Position numbers and translations under genes: made by a program. Of a stretch of 64,000 nt of DNA, positions 25,009-33,490 are shown one piece after another. Numbering within the stretch: position 1 is the stretch's first letter; every line of letters begins with the position of its first letter. The notes beneath the pieces were generated by a model that did not search any database, had not been told where the DNA came from, and saw only the letters and a program-made list of their open reading frames with translations. The stretch lies in the NCBI RefSeq assembly GCF_019266065.1, contig NZ_LPNR01000132.1:1-64000 (forward strand), in the 5' to 3' direction. The DNA is from Nocardia sp. MH4 (GTDB lineage: Bacteria; Actinomycetota; Actinomycetes; Mycobacteriales; Mycobacteriaceae).

Positions 25009-25743
25009 ATGAGCACTCGCACCGCCGTCGTCACCGGAGCCAGCTCGGGAATCGGTGAAGCCACCGCCCGGGAACTCGCCAAGCAGGGCTACCACGTCTA
25101 TGTGGGCGCCCGGCGGTTCGACCGGGTGCGGCGGCTCGCCGAGGAGATCGGCGGCACCGCCGTCGAGCTCGATGTCACCGCCGAGGAATCGGTGCGCGCG
25201 TTCACCGACTCGATCGACCGGGTCGACGTGCTGGTCAACAACGCCGGCGGCGCCAAGGGCCTGGCCACGGTCGCCGAGGCCGACCTCGACGACTGGCGCT
25301 GGATGTGGGAGACCAACGTCCTGGGCACCCTGCGCCTGACCAAGGCGCTGCTGCCGAAGCTGATCGACTCCGGCGACGGCCTGATCGTCACCATCACCTC
25401 CATCGCCGCCTTCCACGCCTACCCGAACGGCTCGGGCTACACCTCGGCCAAGCACGCCCAGGCCGTGCTGCACCGCACCCTGCGCGACGAACTGCTCGGG
25501 CAGCCGGTGCGGCTCACCGAGATCGCGCCCGGCGCGGTGGAGACCGAGTTCTCGCTGGTCCGCTTCGACGGCGACGCCGAGCGCGCGGCGAAGGTCTACC
25601 AGGGCATCGATCCGCTCTACGCGCAGGACATCGCCGAGATCGTCGGCTTCGTGGCGAGCAGGCCCGCGCACGTGAACCTCGACACGATCGTCGTCAAGCC
25701 CCGTGACCAGGCAGGCCCCGGCAGCTTCGCGCGACGCTCCTGA
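25009..25743 (+). CDS. Short-chain dehydrogenase/reductase (Rv0484c family)
   Basis: A 244-residue classical SDR from ATG 25009: cofactor loop TGASSGIG, Arg in GARRFD favouring NADP(H), NNAGG, catalytic Ser in TSIAAF and YxxxK as YTSAK. It matches the serine 3-dehydrogenase-like SDR lying between lprQ and mshA in M. tuberculosis (Rv0484c). The physiological substrate is unknown. The 190-bp gap to mscL shows no gene. Confidence 0.88.
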   Translation: MSTRTAVVTGASSGIGEATARELAKQGYHVYVGARRFDRVRRLAEEIGGTAVELDVTAEESVRAFTDSIDRVDVLVNNAGGAKGLATVAEADLDDWRWMWETNVLGTLRLTKALLPKLIDSGDGLIVTITSIAAFHAYPNGSGYTSAKHAQAVLHRTLRDELLGQPVRLTEIAPGAVETEFSLVRFDGDAERAAKVYQGIDPLYAQDIAEIVGFVASRPAHVNLDTIVVKPRDQAGPGSFARRS

Positions 25744-25932
25744 CCTGCGACGTTCAATCCCCGGACCGGGCAACCGAATCCGGGGGCCACGGCTGCCCGA
25801 GTGGCGGGCCGGACCGGGGGAACCGATACTGCCCAGGACCGGGCCGAGGCATAGCTGCGAATTCGCTACCGACTGGAACGGTCGATAACATCGCCACGTT
25901 TGCCGATAGCCAGTCCTAGGAGTACTTCACCG

Positions 25933-26388
25933 ATGCGCAGTATCAAGTCCGTGTTCGACGGGTTCAAAGACTTCCTGATGCGTGGAAACGTCATCGATCT
26001 GGCGGTCGCGGTGGTCATGGGCACCGCGTTCACCGCCGTCGTGACCTCATTCACCAAGGGAATCGTCAACCCGCTGCTCGCGGTGTTCGGCTCGACCAAC
26101 GAACTGGGTCTCGGCGTCCAGCTGATCGCCGACAAGCCGGCCACCTTCATCGCGCTCGGCCCGATCATCACCGCGTTCATCGACTTCTTCATGGTCGCGG
26201 CGGTCCTGTACTTCGTGCTGATGCTGCCGATGAAGTCGCTGAAGAACAAGTTCGGCACCACCAAGGCCGCCGAGCCGACCGAGACCGAGCTGCTCATCGA
26301 GATCCGCGATCTGCTGGCCAAGCAGCAGGGACTGAGCACCGAGCAGACCGAGGCGCTGAGCAAGGAACGCGCCACCGAGTCCGCGTAG
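25933..26388 (+). CDS. mscL: Large-conductance mechanosensitive channel
   Basis: A 151-residue MscL with the standard layout: amphipathic N-helix (FKDFLMRGNVIDLAVAVVMG), TM1 with the gate Ala/Val residues, periplasmic loop, TM2 (FIDFFMVAAVLYFVLM) and a C-terminal helical bundle (LLIEIRDLLAKQ). It opens on hypo-osmotic shock. The start at ATG 25933 is supported by AGGAG 13 bp upstream and by the family N-terminus. A DUF1737 gene follows closely. Confidence 0.95.
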   Translation: MRSIKSVFDGFKDFLMRGNVIDLAVAVVMGTAFTAVVTSFTKGIVNPLLAVFGSTNELGLGVQLIADKPATFIALGPIITAFIDFFMVAAVLYFVLMLPMKSLKNKFGTTKAAEPTETELLIEIRDLLAKQQGLSTEQTEALSKERATESA

Positions 26389-26403
26389 CGGATAATCGCC
26401 CGC

Positions 26404-26586
26404 ATGAGCGAACCACCGGACGGACTACCGGCCTATCGAGTCCTGACCGGCCCGGACGACGAGACGTTCTGCCGACGGGTGAGCGCGGCGCTGGCCCTGG
26501 GCTACGAACTCCACGAGGGCCCAGCAGTCACCTTCGACGGGACGAACGTCATCGTCGCCCAGGCGGTGGTGTGGCCGACCGGGTGA
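26404..26586 (+). CDS. DUF1737 small protein
   Basis: A 60-residue protein with the DUF1737 pattern YRVLTGPDDETFCRRVSAAL and GYELHEGPAVTFDG, ending VAQAVVW. It is cytosolic and of unknown function. It follows mscL by 15 bp, so is probably co-transcribed with it. Confidence 0.8.
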   Translation: MSEPPDGLPAYRVLTGPDDETFCRRVSAALALGYELHEGPAVTFDGTNVIVAQAVVWPTG

Positions 26587-26595
26587 CGGTCGACC

Positions 26596-28053
26596 TCACG
26601 CTTCGGCGCGGCGCGGCAGCAGCAGCGCCGGGATCATCGCCAGGGCGATCATGACCGGGGCGATCCAGTAGGTGTGCTGGAACGCCTCGGCCAGTGCCGG
26701 AGCCAGGTCGGCGCGCTGGTCACGACTCATGCCGTGCAGGGCCTGGAGCCCGCCGGTCACCGGGAGCAGGGCGCCCAGTGTCACGGAGCTGACCGCGGTG
26801 CCGACCGCCATGGCGGTGGTGCTGATCATGTTCAGCACCGTCGACCCGGCCGGCTGTTGCGCCCGGCTCAGCGGCCGGGTCGCGGTGGTGATCACCGGCA
26901 TCATGGTGCCGCCGCCACCGGCGCCCATCAGCAGCATGGTCAGGCCGAGCGCCCAGTACGGCGCGTCCGCGTCGAGCTGGAGCACGAACAGCACGAAACC
27001 GGTGAGCGCCACCGTGATCGACACCGGCAGATAGCGGCCGGGCGGGATCCGATCGATCAGCCGGCCCGCGACCTGCATGGTGGCGCCCGAGGCCAGCGCG
27101 AACGGAATCCCGAGAGCGCCCGCCACCAGCGCCGATTCGCCACGCACCACCTGGAAGTACAACGGCAGCAACAGCATCGACCCGAAGTAGCCGCTCGCGA
27201 ACAACGCCAGCAACGCGGCGGAGATCCCGGTCGTGCGATTGCCCAGGACCCGCAGATCCAGCAGCGGAACCGGGATGCTCAGCGAGCGCAGCACGAAGGC
27301 GACGATGAGCCCGGCGCCGGCCAGCAGCGGCACCAGCACCGCGGCCGAAGCGAAGCCCGCGTTCTCCCCCGCCGCGGTCACGCCGTAGATCACCAGCGCC
27401 AGCCCCGGCGACATCAGCAGCAGGCCGAGCACGTCGAGCGGACGCGGCGGCTCCGGCGCATCGTCGGGCACCACCCGGGCCGCCAACACCAGCACCAGCG
27501 CGCCCAGCGGCAGGTTCAGGAAGAACATCCAGCGCCAGGACACCTCGTCGATCAGGTAGCCGCCGATCACCGGCCCCAGCAGCGGGCCGACCAGGATCGC
27601 CAGGCCGAGGGTGCTCATCAGCCGGCCGAGCCGCTCCGGCCCGGCCGCGCGCAGCAGGATGGTCATCGCCACCGGCATCAGCAGCCCGCCGCTCGCGCCC
27701 TGCACCAGCCGGAAGGCGATGAGCGACTCGATGTTCCAGGCCAGCCCCGCCAGCACCGAGCCGACCGCGAACGCCGCGATCGCCGTCAGATACAGCCGTT
27801 TGGCGCCGAAGCGACCGACCAGCCACGCCGAGGTCGGCACCACGGCGCCGAGGGCGAGCGAGTAGCCGGTGGCCACCCACTGGATCGTGCTCAGTCCCGC
27901 GTCGAACTCGACGGAGAGTTTGTTGATGGCGACGTTGACGATCGTCTGATCGAGCGTCGCCATGATCATGCCCACCACCAGCACCAGCGCGATGCGCATC
28001 GGATCGCGGGTGACGGGTGGGGCTGTCGTGGTCGGGGTCAGCACGGCGATCAC
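26596..28053 (-). CDS. DHA2-family MFS drug efflux transporter (14 TM)
   Basis: A 485-residue EmrB/QacA-type exporter from GTG 28053, whose start overlaps the FMN reductase stop by four bases. It has the N-terminal motif MATLDQTIVNVAI (motif D1 of DHA2), GRFGAKRLYL (motif A) and GPLLGPVIGGYLID (motif C, antiporter). The order of hydrophobic segments fits 14 transmembrane helices. Coupling to a quinone/FMN reductase and a SoxR/MerR-like dyad upstream suggests a redox-active compound or xenobiotic response; the substrate is unknown. Confidence 0.9.
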   Translation of the reverse strand: MIAVLTPTTTAPPVTRDPMRIALVLVVGMIMATLDQTIVNVAINKLSVEFDAGLSTIQWVATGYSLALGAVVPTSAWLVGRFGAKRLYLTAIAAFAVGSVLAGLAWNIESLIAFRLVQGASGGLLMPVAMTILLRAAGPERLGRLMSTLGLAILVGPLLGPVIGGYLIDEVSWRWMFFLNLPLGALVLVLAARVVPDDAPEPPRPLDVLGLLLMSPGLALVIYGVTAAGENAGFASAAVLVPLLAGAGLIVAFVLRSLSIPVPLLDLRVLGNRTTGISAALLALFASGYFGSMLLLPLYFQVVRGESALVAGALGIPFALASGATMQVAGRLIDRIPPGRYLPVSITVALTGFVLFVLQLDADAPYWALGLTMLLMGAGGGGTMMPVITTATRPLSRAQQPAGSTVLNMISTTAMAVGTAVSSVTLGALLPVTGGLQALHGMSRDQRADLAPALAEAFQHTYWIAPVMIALAMIPALLLPRRAEA

Positions 28054-28649
28054 TTCCCGTACGGGCGCACGGCGCGGGCGGCGCGCAGGGCCTCGCCCCA
28101 CCAGAGGAGCTGGTCGAGCAGGACCGCGGCGGCATCGGCGGCGCCCGGGTCGCTCAGTGCGCCCGCCTCGTCGAACCGGCCCCACGGATTGGGCAGGGCG
28201 ACCGAGTCGCGGACGGTGACCGCGTGCAGTTCGGCGAAGACCGGGCGCAGGTGTTCCACCGCCCGCAGGCCGCCGGAGATACCGCCGTAGGAGACGAAGC
28301 CGACCGGCTTGGCCTGCCATTCGGTGTGGTGGGTGTCGATCAGGTTCTTGAGCGTGCCCGGGTAGCTGTGGTTGTACTCGGGCGTCACCACGACGAAGGC
28401 GTCGGCGCGGGCGAGCTTGTCGGTGGCCTCGGCCACCGAGGGGTGCTCGGCGGCAGCGCCGAAGACCCGCGGCAGTTCGACCTGCCCGGCGTCGACCACG
28501 TCGACCTCGATCGCGTCGCGCAGCGCCGCCTGCCGGACGAACCAGTCGGCGACGGTGGGACCGAAGCGCCCTTGCCTGGTGCTGCCGATGACGACGACGA
28601 CCCGCAGCGGGCGAATGGCGGTGCGGGCGTGCTCAACCGTGGCGCTCAT
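28050..28649 (-). CDS. NADPH-dependent FMN reductase (flavodoxin-like quinone reductase)
   Basis: A 199-residue flavodoxin-fold enzyme with the FMN phosphate loop GSTRQGRFG, the PEYNHSYPGTLKN motif and SYGGISGG, all diagnostic of NADPH-dependent FMN reductases. It reduces flavins, quinones or azo compounds in the cytosol. It is the first gene of an operon with the DHA2 exporter. A near-palindromic 20-bp dyad about 55-75 bp upstream may bind a SoxR/MerR regulator. Confidence 0.9.
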   Translation of the reverse strand: MSATVEHARTAIRPLRVVVVIGSTRQGRFGPTVADWFVRQAALRDAIEVDVVDAGQVELPRVFGAAAEHPSVAEATDKLARADAFVVVTPEYNHSYPGTLKNLIDTHHTEWQAKPVGFVSYGGISGGLRAVEHLRPVFAELHAVTVRDSVALPNPWGRFDEAGALSDPGAADAAAVLLDQLLWWGEALRAARAVRPYGK

Positions 28650-28703
28650 GTGTTCCTCCGACTAGGTGGCAGCCGCTCGGCCGCCGCTGCGCACCACGGT
28701 GCT

Positions 28704-28723
28704 ACCTCAACCTCCCTTCAGGT
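28704..28723 (-). promoter_or_regulatory. Candidate SoxR/MerR-type operator upstream of the FMN reductase operon
   Basis: ACCTCAACCTCCCTTCAGGT forms the dyad ACCT-n-(two bases)-N6-(two bases)-n-AGGT of a MerR-family site. On the minus strand it directly follows TTGACC (28726-28721), a good -35, so the dyad would sit in the spacer as MerR-family sites do. The -10 is weak. Confidence 0.4.
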
Positions 28724-28744
28724 CAAGCGGACACAGTCCGCCCC

Positions 28745-28773
28745 TTGACGGGAATACCCCCCATGGGTATATA
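28745..28773 (+). promoter_or_regulatory. Promoter with CsoR-like operator in the spacer
   Basis: TTGACG (28745-28750), a 17-bp spacer and TATATA (28768-28773) form a good SigA-type promoter. Covering the spacer and -10 is the inverted repeat ATACCCCCCATGGGTAT (28754-28770; arms ATACCC and GGGTAT, 5-bp centre), which fits operators of CsoR/RcnR-type metal-sensing repressors. The RBS AGAAGGG follows at 28812. Confidence 0.55.
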
Positions 28774-28827
28774 GTTGCATCCATACGCAGATAAGAGACC
28801 ATGCATTACCCAGAAGGGCCGACCATC

Positions 28828-30186
28828 ATGACCACCTCACTGTTCGCCCACCGGGACTATCGCCTGCTGTTCACCGCCCAGGTCGCCGCCCTGTTCGGCA
28901 CCGGTCTCACCACGGTCGCCCTCGGCCTGCTCGCCTACGAGCTGGCGGGCGGCAACGCCGCGATCGTGCTCGGCACCGCGCTGACGCTGAAGATGGTCGC
29001 CTACGTGATCGTCGCCCCGATCGCGGGCGCCTACGCGGGACGGCTGCCGCGCAGGCAATTCCTGATGGCGCTCAACGGCATTCGCGGCGGCATCGTGCTG
29101 GCCCTGCCGTTCGTCGACCAGATCTGGCAGATCTACGTGCTGATCACCCTGCTGCAGATCGCCTCGGCCGCCTACACCCCCACCTACCAGGCCGTGCTGC
29201 CGGACATCCTGCCCGACGAGCGCGATTACACGAAGGCGCTCTCGGCCGCCCAGCTGGCCGCGACCATGGAAACCCTGCTCAGCCCGATGCTGGCGGCGCT
29301 GGCCCTGAGCCTGATCAGCTTCCACTGGCTGTTCGTCGGCACCGGCATCGGCTTCGCGGTCTCGGTCGCCCTGGTCATGGCGGCGCGGATCCCGAACGCG
29401 GTGGTCGGCGACGGCGCGATCGGGCAGCGTCTCGCCGCCGGCCTGCGGCTGTTCGCGGCCACCCCACGACTGCGCGGGCTACTCGGACTGAACCTGGTGG
29501 TCGCCGCGGCGGGCTCGGTGGTCATGGTCAACACCGTCAACTACGCCCGCGACGTGCTCGGCGGCGACCAGTCCGGCGTCGCGCTGCTGCTGGCCGCCAA
29601 CGGGTTCGGCACCATGCTCGTCGCCCTGACCCTGCCCAAGATCCTGGACCGGCGCGGCGAACGTCCGGTGATGCTCACCGGCGCGGCCGTCCTGGTCACC
29701 GGCCTGGTCGCGGCGATCACCCTGTCGACCGCGAGCATCGGCGACTGGAGTTGGGCCGCCGCCCTGGCCACCTGGGCCGTCATCGGCGCGGGCACCGGCC
29801 TGGTCCTCACCCCCACCGGTCGCGTGCTGCGCCGCTCGGCCCGCGCGCAGGACCGCCCCGCCCTCTTCGCCGCCCAGTTCTCGCTCTCGCACCTAGCCTG
29901 GCTGATCACCTACCCGATCACCGGCTGGCTGGCCACCACCGCGGGCTTCACCACCACCTGGATCACCCTGGCCGTCATCGCCGCCCTCGGCGTCACCGCC
30001 GCGATCCGCCTGTGGCCCCGCCACGACCCCGCCGAGATCACCCACATCCACGACTTCGGCACCGTCGACCCGGCCATCCTCACCGACGCCACCGAAATCG
30101 CCCCCGGCCGCTACCAGCACACCCACCCCTACGTCATCGACCCCAACCACACCCGCTGGCCCACCCGCGTCCCCGCCCTGGTCTGA
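28828..30186 (+). CDS. MFS exporter with His-rich C-terminal tail, probable metal efflux
   Basis: A 452-residue 12-TM MFS protein from ATG 28828 (AGAAGGG nine bases before). The N-terminus FAHRDYRLLFTAQVAALFG and the loop AGRLPRRQFL are of the NreB/enterobactin-exporter-like type. The last 50 residues are a soluble tail with many metal ligands (HDPAEITHIHDF, then HTHPYVIDPNHTRW), as in NreB-type nickel exporters. With the CsoR-like operator in the promoter, efflux of Ni, Co or Cu is a reasonable inference. No csoR or nikR gene is in the window, so the repressor would act in trans. Confidence 0.8.
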   Translation: MTTSLFAHRDYRLLFTAQVAALFGTGLTTVALGLLAYELAGGNAAIVLGTALTLKMVAYVIVAPIAGAYAGRLPRRQFLMALNGIRGGIVLALPFVDQIWQIYVLITLLQIASAAYTPTYQAVLPDILPDERDYTKALSAAQLAATMETLLSPMLAALALSLISFHWLFVGTGIGFAVSVALVMAARIPNAVVGDGAIGQRLAAGLRLFAATPRLRGLLGLNLVVAAAGSVVMVNTVNYARDVLGGDQSGVALLLAANGFGTMLVALTLPKILDRRGERPVMLTGAAVLVTGLVAAITLSTASIGDWSWAAALATWAVIGAGTGLVLTPTGRVLRRSARAQDRPALFAAQFSLSHLAWLITYPITGWLATTAGFTTTWITLAVIAALGVTAAIRLWPRHDPAEITHIHDFGTVDPAILTDATEIAPGRYQHTHPYVIDPNHTRWPTRVPALV

Positions 30187-30198
30187 CCGTCGCGAACG

Positions 30199-30234
30199 GA
30201 ATGAACCCCGAACCGTCTCGGCCGGGGTTCATTC
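30199..30234. terminator. Terminator after the His-tailed MFS gene
   Basis: GAATGAACCCCG (30199-30210) and its complement (30223-30234) form a perfect 12-bp stem with a 12-nt loop, placed between convergent genes. Confidence 0.75.
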
Positions 30235-30261
30235 TTCGGATCAGAACCAGGATCGAGCCCG

Positions 30262-30609
30262 TCAGTCACCGATGAACATGAGATACCCATTGGCGCGGAG
30301 CGCGATCGACGCGGACCTCCGCAGCAAGTCGACGGCCACCCGTTCGGCATCGGTCCGCACCTCGATTCCGTCGATCTGATCGAGGATCATGCCCAGTTGG
30401 TGCCGGTTGAACATGGTGTCGCCGTAGCGGTAGACCCCCCGGACCACGCTGGTATCGGGCTGGGCCGCGCACAGCCGGAACAACGTCTCCTCCGCATCGT
30501 CCCCGAAGCGCTGCAGCTCAGCGTGGTTCATGTCCTGCACAACAATGTCCAACGCCACCTGGTACCTACTCGTCTCCCGCGGGGTGCATTTTCTGATAAT
30601 CCCTGGCAT
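30262..30609 (-). CDS. Hypothetical protein of about 115 residues
   Basis: A frame on the minus strand read from ATG 30609 (MPGIIRKC). The body (VALDIVVQDMNHAELQRFGD, then RGVYRYGDTMFN and QLGMILDQIDGIEV) looks like real protein and predicts a small alpha/beta fold with no signal or TM segment. I do not recognise the family. It lies just downstream of degenerate T7SS-type remnants on the same strand, so it could be the surviving immunity or accessory gene of a decayed effector locus. Confidence 0.5.
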   Translation of the reverse strand: MPGIIRKCTPRETSRYQVALDIVVQDMNHAELQRFGDDAEETLFRLCAAQPDTSVVRGVYRYGDTMFNRHQLGMILDQIDGIEVRTDAERVAVDLLRRSASIALRANGYLMFIGD

Positions 30610-31054
30610 CGATGTCCCAGCCCACACTCGCCCACAGCGACGTAGCGGTCTCGCGCCTGTCGGGCCGACGTGCCCGCGGTACGCACGCTGTCGATGCGGC
30701 GATACCGCTCCAACTGCCAGACAGGACCTCGCCGACGCGGCCGTCGAGACTATCGAGCTTCAGCGGCGTTGGTCTCACCCTGTTGCAGATAGCTGCCGAC
30801 CGCTACTCCGAGCGAAACTGGTCCAGCGCGGCAAGGGAATTCAGCAGTTGCGAGCCCCCGTCATAGATCAGGTCGGACAGATAATTGCCGAGCCCACCTA
30901 CTTCATCGGATACGACGGACAGACCGTCACCCGGATTCCGGGTCCCCCCGGAGATGCTCACATCGGCCAATGCTATTCGCGCACTGACAGTTTGAACAGA
31001 GTGGACACGTTCCGCGAAGCTACCTCGGCGCAGCTGCTCCGGTGGTGGGCGCAC
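30566..31054 (-). pseudogene. Frame-disrupted remnants of a T7SS-like gene pair
   Basis: From 31054 the minus strand reads a protein-like segment (DGLSVVSDEVGGLGNYLSDL, then NSLAALDQFRSE) that stops at 30803. Adding one base there continues as VAVGSYLQQGETNAAEAR and ends at 30750, a believable C-terminus of a WXG100-like protein. A second segment from 30778 (LKLDSLDGRVGEVLSG) shifts frame before RYRRIDSVRTAGTSARQARD, and again before WDIDARDYQKMHPAGDE. Three breaks in 0.5 kb suggest decay; a sequencing error could explain one of them but hardly all. Confidence 0.45.
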
Positions 31055-32309
31055 CCGCGGGGAGGGCCGACATCGACTGCCAGGTGGGCCAGTCGATGGA
31101 CCAGTCGTAGATGTCGCCGTCGGCCTGGGAGAGGGGAATGGAGGTGCCGGTGACCTCGACCGGGTCGCCGTAGCGGGCGGTCGGGAAGTAGGCCTGGGCG
31201 TCGGCGGGTGAGAGGTTGATGCAGCCGTTGGTGACGTTGGACGAGCCCTGGGCCGACAGGGATTCGGGGTTGGCGTGGATGAATTCGCCGTTGTTGGAGA
31301 TGCGCACGGCCCAACGTTCGCGAACGTTGGTGTAGTACGGCGGATTCGACATCATGAAGTCCTCGTACTTCTCGGTGACCACGTGGGTGCCCGAGCGGGT
31401 GACGTTGCGCGGCTCGTTGCCCTCGCCGTAGGAGACGGCGAAATCGAAGACGGTGACGCCGTCGCGGACCACCTGCATGCGATGACTCGGCGCGTCGGCG
31501 ATCACGATCTGACTGCGGCCGATGGTGAAATCGGAAGTCAGGTCGGAGTCGCCGTAGGCGCCGCCGCCCAGGTCGACGCCATAGAGCTCGGCCGCGACAT
31601 GCACGGTGGTGCCGGGCGTCCAGTAGTCCTTGGGCCGCCAGTGCACCCGCGAACCGCCGTCGTCGGGCAGCCACGCCCACGAGCCCTCGGTGCCGGAGTC
31701 GGTGGTGACGGTGAGAGCCTTCTCCACCGCCGCCTTGTTCGTGACCGGGCCCGTGAACTTGATGATGATCGGGGCCGCGATGCCGACCTCCTGACCGTCC
31801 CCGATGTTGATCGTGGCCGGGATCGTCGACTTCGGCGTCAACGTGGTGAAGGTGCCGTCGATCGGGACCGGCTTGCCGTCGGTGCCGATCGCCGTGCCGG
31901 TCCAGGTGTAGGTGGTGTCGTAGCCCAGCGGCTCGGTGACCTGGTAGCTCGCGCGATCGGGCCCGAAGGTGCCCGCGACCTGCTTGCCGTTGGCGTTGGT
32001 GAGTGCGATCTGATCGATCCGGCCGTCGGCGACGGTCACCGACACGGGGGTGACCGGCGCGACGTCGGTCGCGCCCGCCGCGGGCGTCACGGTGACCCGG
32101 GCGACCGGGCCCGCGGGTGCGGCGTCGCCGCCGGGTCGGTCGATGGTGCAGCCCGTCAGCACGACGAGCACCGCCAGCAAGATCACCGCAACCACGGGGC
32201 GTCCGCGCCGAACACCCACGCCACGCCTGTCGGCGGCCAACGCGCGCCGGACATGCCGAACTGCCGTCCCGAGCGCACGCGACGAGGCGGTTACCGAAGG
32301 TTTGCTCAC
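31020..32309 (-). CDS. lprQ: L,D-transpeptidase lipoprotein (LprQ/LdtMt5-like)
   Basis: A 429-residue lipoprotein with basic N-terminus, hydrophobic segment and lipobox LTGC (Cys54), two Ig-like domains (about 65-290) and a C-terminal YkuD catalytic domain. The catalytic region reads FIHANPESLSAQGSSNVTNG followed by CINL, so the conserved His is present and the catalytic Cys is in NGCIN rather than the usual HGC(L/V)N. The family makes 3-3 crosslinks in peptidoglycan. The gene follows murB by 49 bp, as Rv0483 follows murB in M. tuberculosis. The Asn for His change next to the Cys is noted; I cannot say from memory whether all LprQ proteins share it. Confidence 0.9.
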   Translation of the reverse strand: MSKPSVTASSRALGTAVRHVRRALAADRRGVGVRRGRPVVAVILLAVLVVLTGCTIDRPGGDAAPAGPVARVTVTPAAGATDVAPVTPVSVTVADGRIDQIALTNANGKQVAGTFGPDRASYQVTEPLGYDTTYTWTGTAIGTDGKPVPIDGTFTTLTPKSTIPATINIGDGQEVGIAAPIIIKFTGPVTNKAAVEKALTVTTDSGTEGSWAWLPDDGGSRVHWRPKDYWTPGTTVHVAAELYGVDLGGGAYGDSDLTSDFTIGRSQIVIADAPSHRMQVVRDGVTVFDFAVSYGEGNEPRNVTRSGTHVVTEKYEDFMMSNPPYYTNVRERWAVRISNNGEFIHANPESLSAQGSSNVTNGCINLSPADAQAYFPTARYGDPVEVTGTSIPLSQADGDIYDWSIDWPTWQSMSALPAGAPTTGAAAPR

Positions 32310-32358
32310 GGCATCGAATGTACGCCGGGCTACCGACCGGGCCGCGCGACCGCCGGGC

Positions 32359-33465
32359 TCAGAGGGTCAGGCCGACCGTCACCGGCTCCGGTTCCAGCCG
32401 CACGCCGAACCGTTCCTCGACGCCGGCGCGGACCGTGCGAGCCAGCTCGACGATGTCGGCGGCGGTGGCCGCGCCACGGTTGGTCAGCGCGAGGGTGTGC
32501 TTGGTGGAGAGCCGGGCCGCGGCCTGCTCGCCGGGGAAGCCCTTGGCGAAGCCGGCGCGCTCGATCAGCCAGCCCGCCGAGAGCTTGGTGCCGTCGGGCG
32601 CGGGGTAGGTCGGCACCGACACCTCGCCGAGATGAGCGGTGATGGCCGCGAGCACCTGCGGCAGCCGGTCCTCGGGCACCACGGGATTGGTGAAGAACGA
32701 GCCCGCGCTCCAGGTGTCGTGGTCGGCGGGGTCGAGCACCATGCCCTTGCCCGCGCGCAGCCGCAGCACCTCCGCGCGCACGGCCGCGGCCGGACGGGAC
32801 TCGCCGTCGCCCGCGCCGAGCACCCTGGCCAGTTCGCCGTAGCGCAGCGGGGCGCTCAGCCCGGACGGGTCGAGCGCGAACTCCACCGCCAGCACCACCG
32901 CGTCGTCGCTGTGCTTGAGCACGCTGGTGCGGTACGCGAAGCCGAGTTCGCCCGGCTCGGCCCAGCGGACCGCACCGGTCGTGCGATCGAGCAACCGCAC
33001 CCGGCGCAGCAGCGTGGACACCTCGGCGCCGTACGCGCCGACGTTCTGCACCGGCGTCGCCCCGGCCGAGCCGGGAATCCCCGACAGGCATTCCAGCCCG
33101 CCCAGGCCGGCCGCCACGGTCGCCGCGACGACCGCGTCCCAGTTCGCCCCCGCCTCGGCGAACACGCTGTCGGCGCCGATCCGCACACCGGTGGTGCCCA
33201 CCCGGACGACGACCCCGTCGAAGCCGGCGTCGTCGATGAGCAGGTTGGACCCACCGGCGATCAGCAGCACCCGGATCCCGGCCGCGTCCAGCGCCGACAC
33301 CGTGGCGATCAGCGCCTCGGTGCTGTCGCATTCGGCGACCAGCGCGGGCCCGCCGACCCGCAGGGTCGTCAGTTCGGACAAACGCACCGATTCCCGCACC
33401 ACCGCGCCGGTATCGGCGAGGAGGTCACGCACCTGATCGGCGGACACCACCTGAGTTGTTCCCAC
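32359..33465 (-). CDS. murB: UDP-N-acetylenolpyruvoylglucosamine reductase
   Basis: A 368-residue MurB from GTG 33465 (VGTTQVVSADQVRDLL). An ATG at 33492 would overlap the divergent DUF2505 start and is less likely. FAD-binding motifs AGGSNLLIDDAGFDG and LECLSGIPGSAGATPVQNVG are present, with the substrate Ser in GSFFTNPVV and the Tyr-Arg pair in FAYRTS. It reduces enolpyruvyl-UDP-GlcNAc to UDP-MurNAc in peptidoglycan synthesis. It heads the operon with lprQ. Confidence 0.95.
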   Translation of the reverse strand: MGTTQVVSADQVRDLLADTGAVVRESVRLSELTTLRVGGPALVAECDSTEALIATVSALDAAGIRVLLIAGGSNLLIDDAGFDGVVVRVGTTGVRIGADSVFAEAGANWDAVVAATVAAGLGGLECLSGIPGSAGATPVQNVGAYGAEVSTLLRRVRLLDRTTGAVRWAEPGELGFAYRTSVLKHSDDAVVLAVEFALDPSGLSAPLRYGELARVLGAGDGESRPAAAVRAEVLRLRAGKGMVLDPADHDTWSAGSFFTNPVVPEDRLPQVLAAITAHLGEVSVPTYPAPDGTKLSAGWLIERAGFAKGFPGEQAAARLSTKHTLALTNRGAATAADIVELARTVRAGVEERFGVRLEPEPVTVGLTL

Positions 33466-33490
33466 GTCACAAGACGGTAGCCTGTCGCGC

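Noticed and set aside
26596..28320. Longer start for the DHA2 transporter, reaching 28320
   Set aside because: The extra residues overlap the FMN reductase in another frame; the GTG at 28053 with a GTGA overlap is the natural start.
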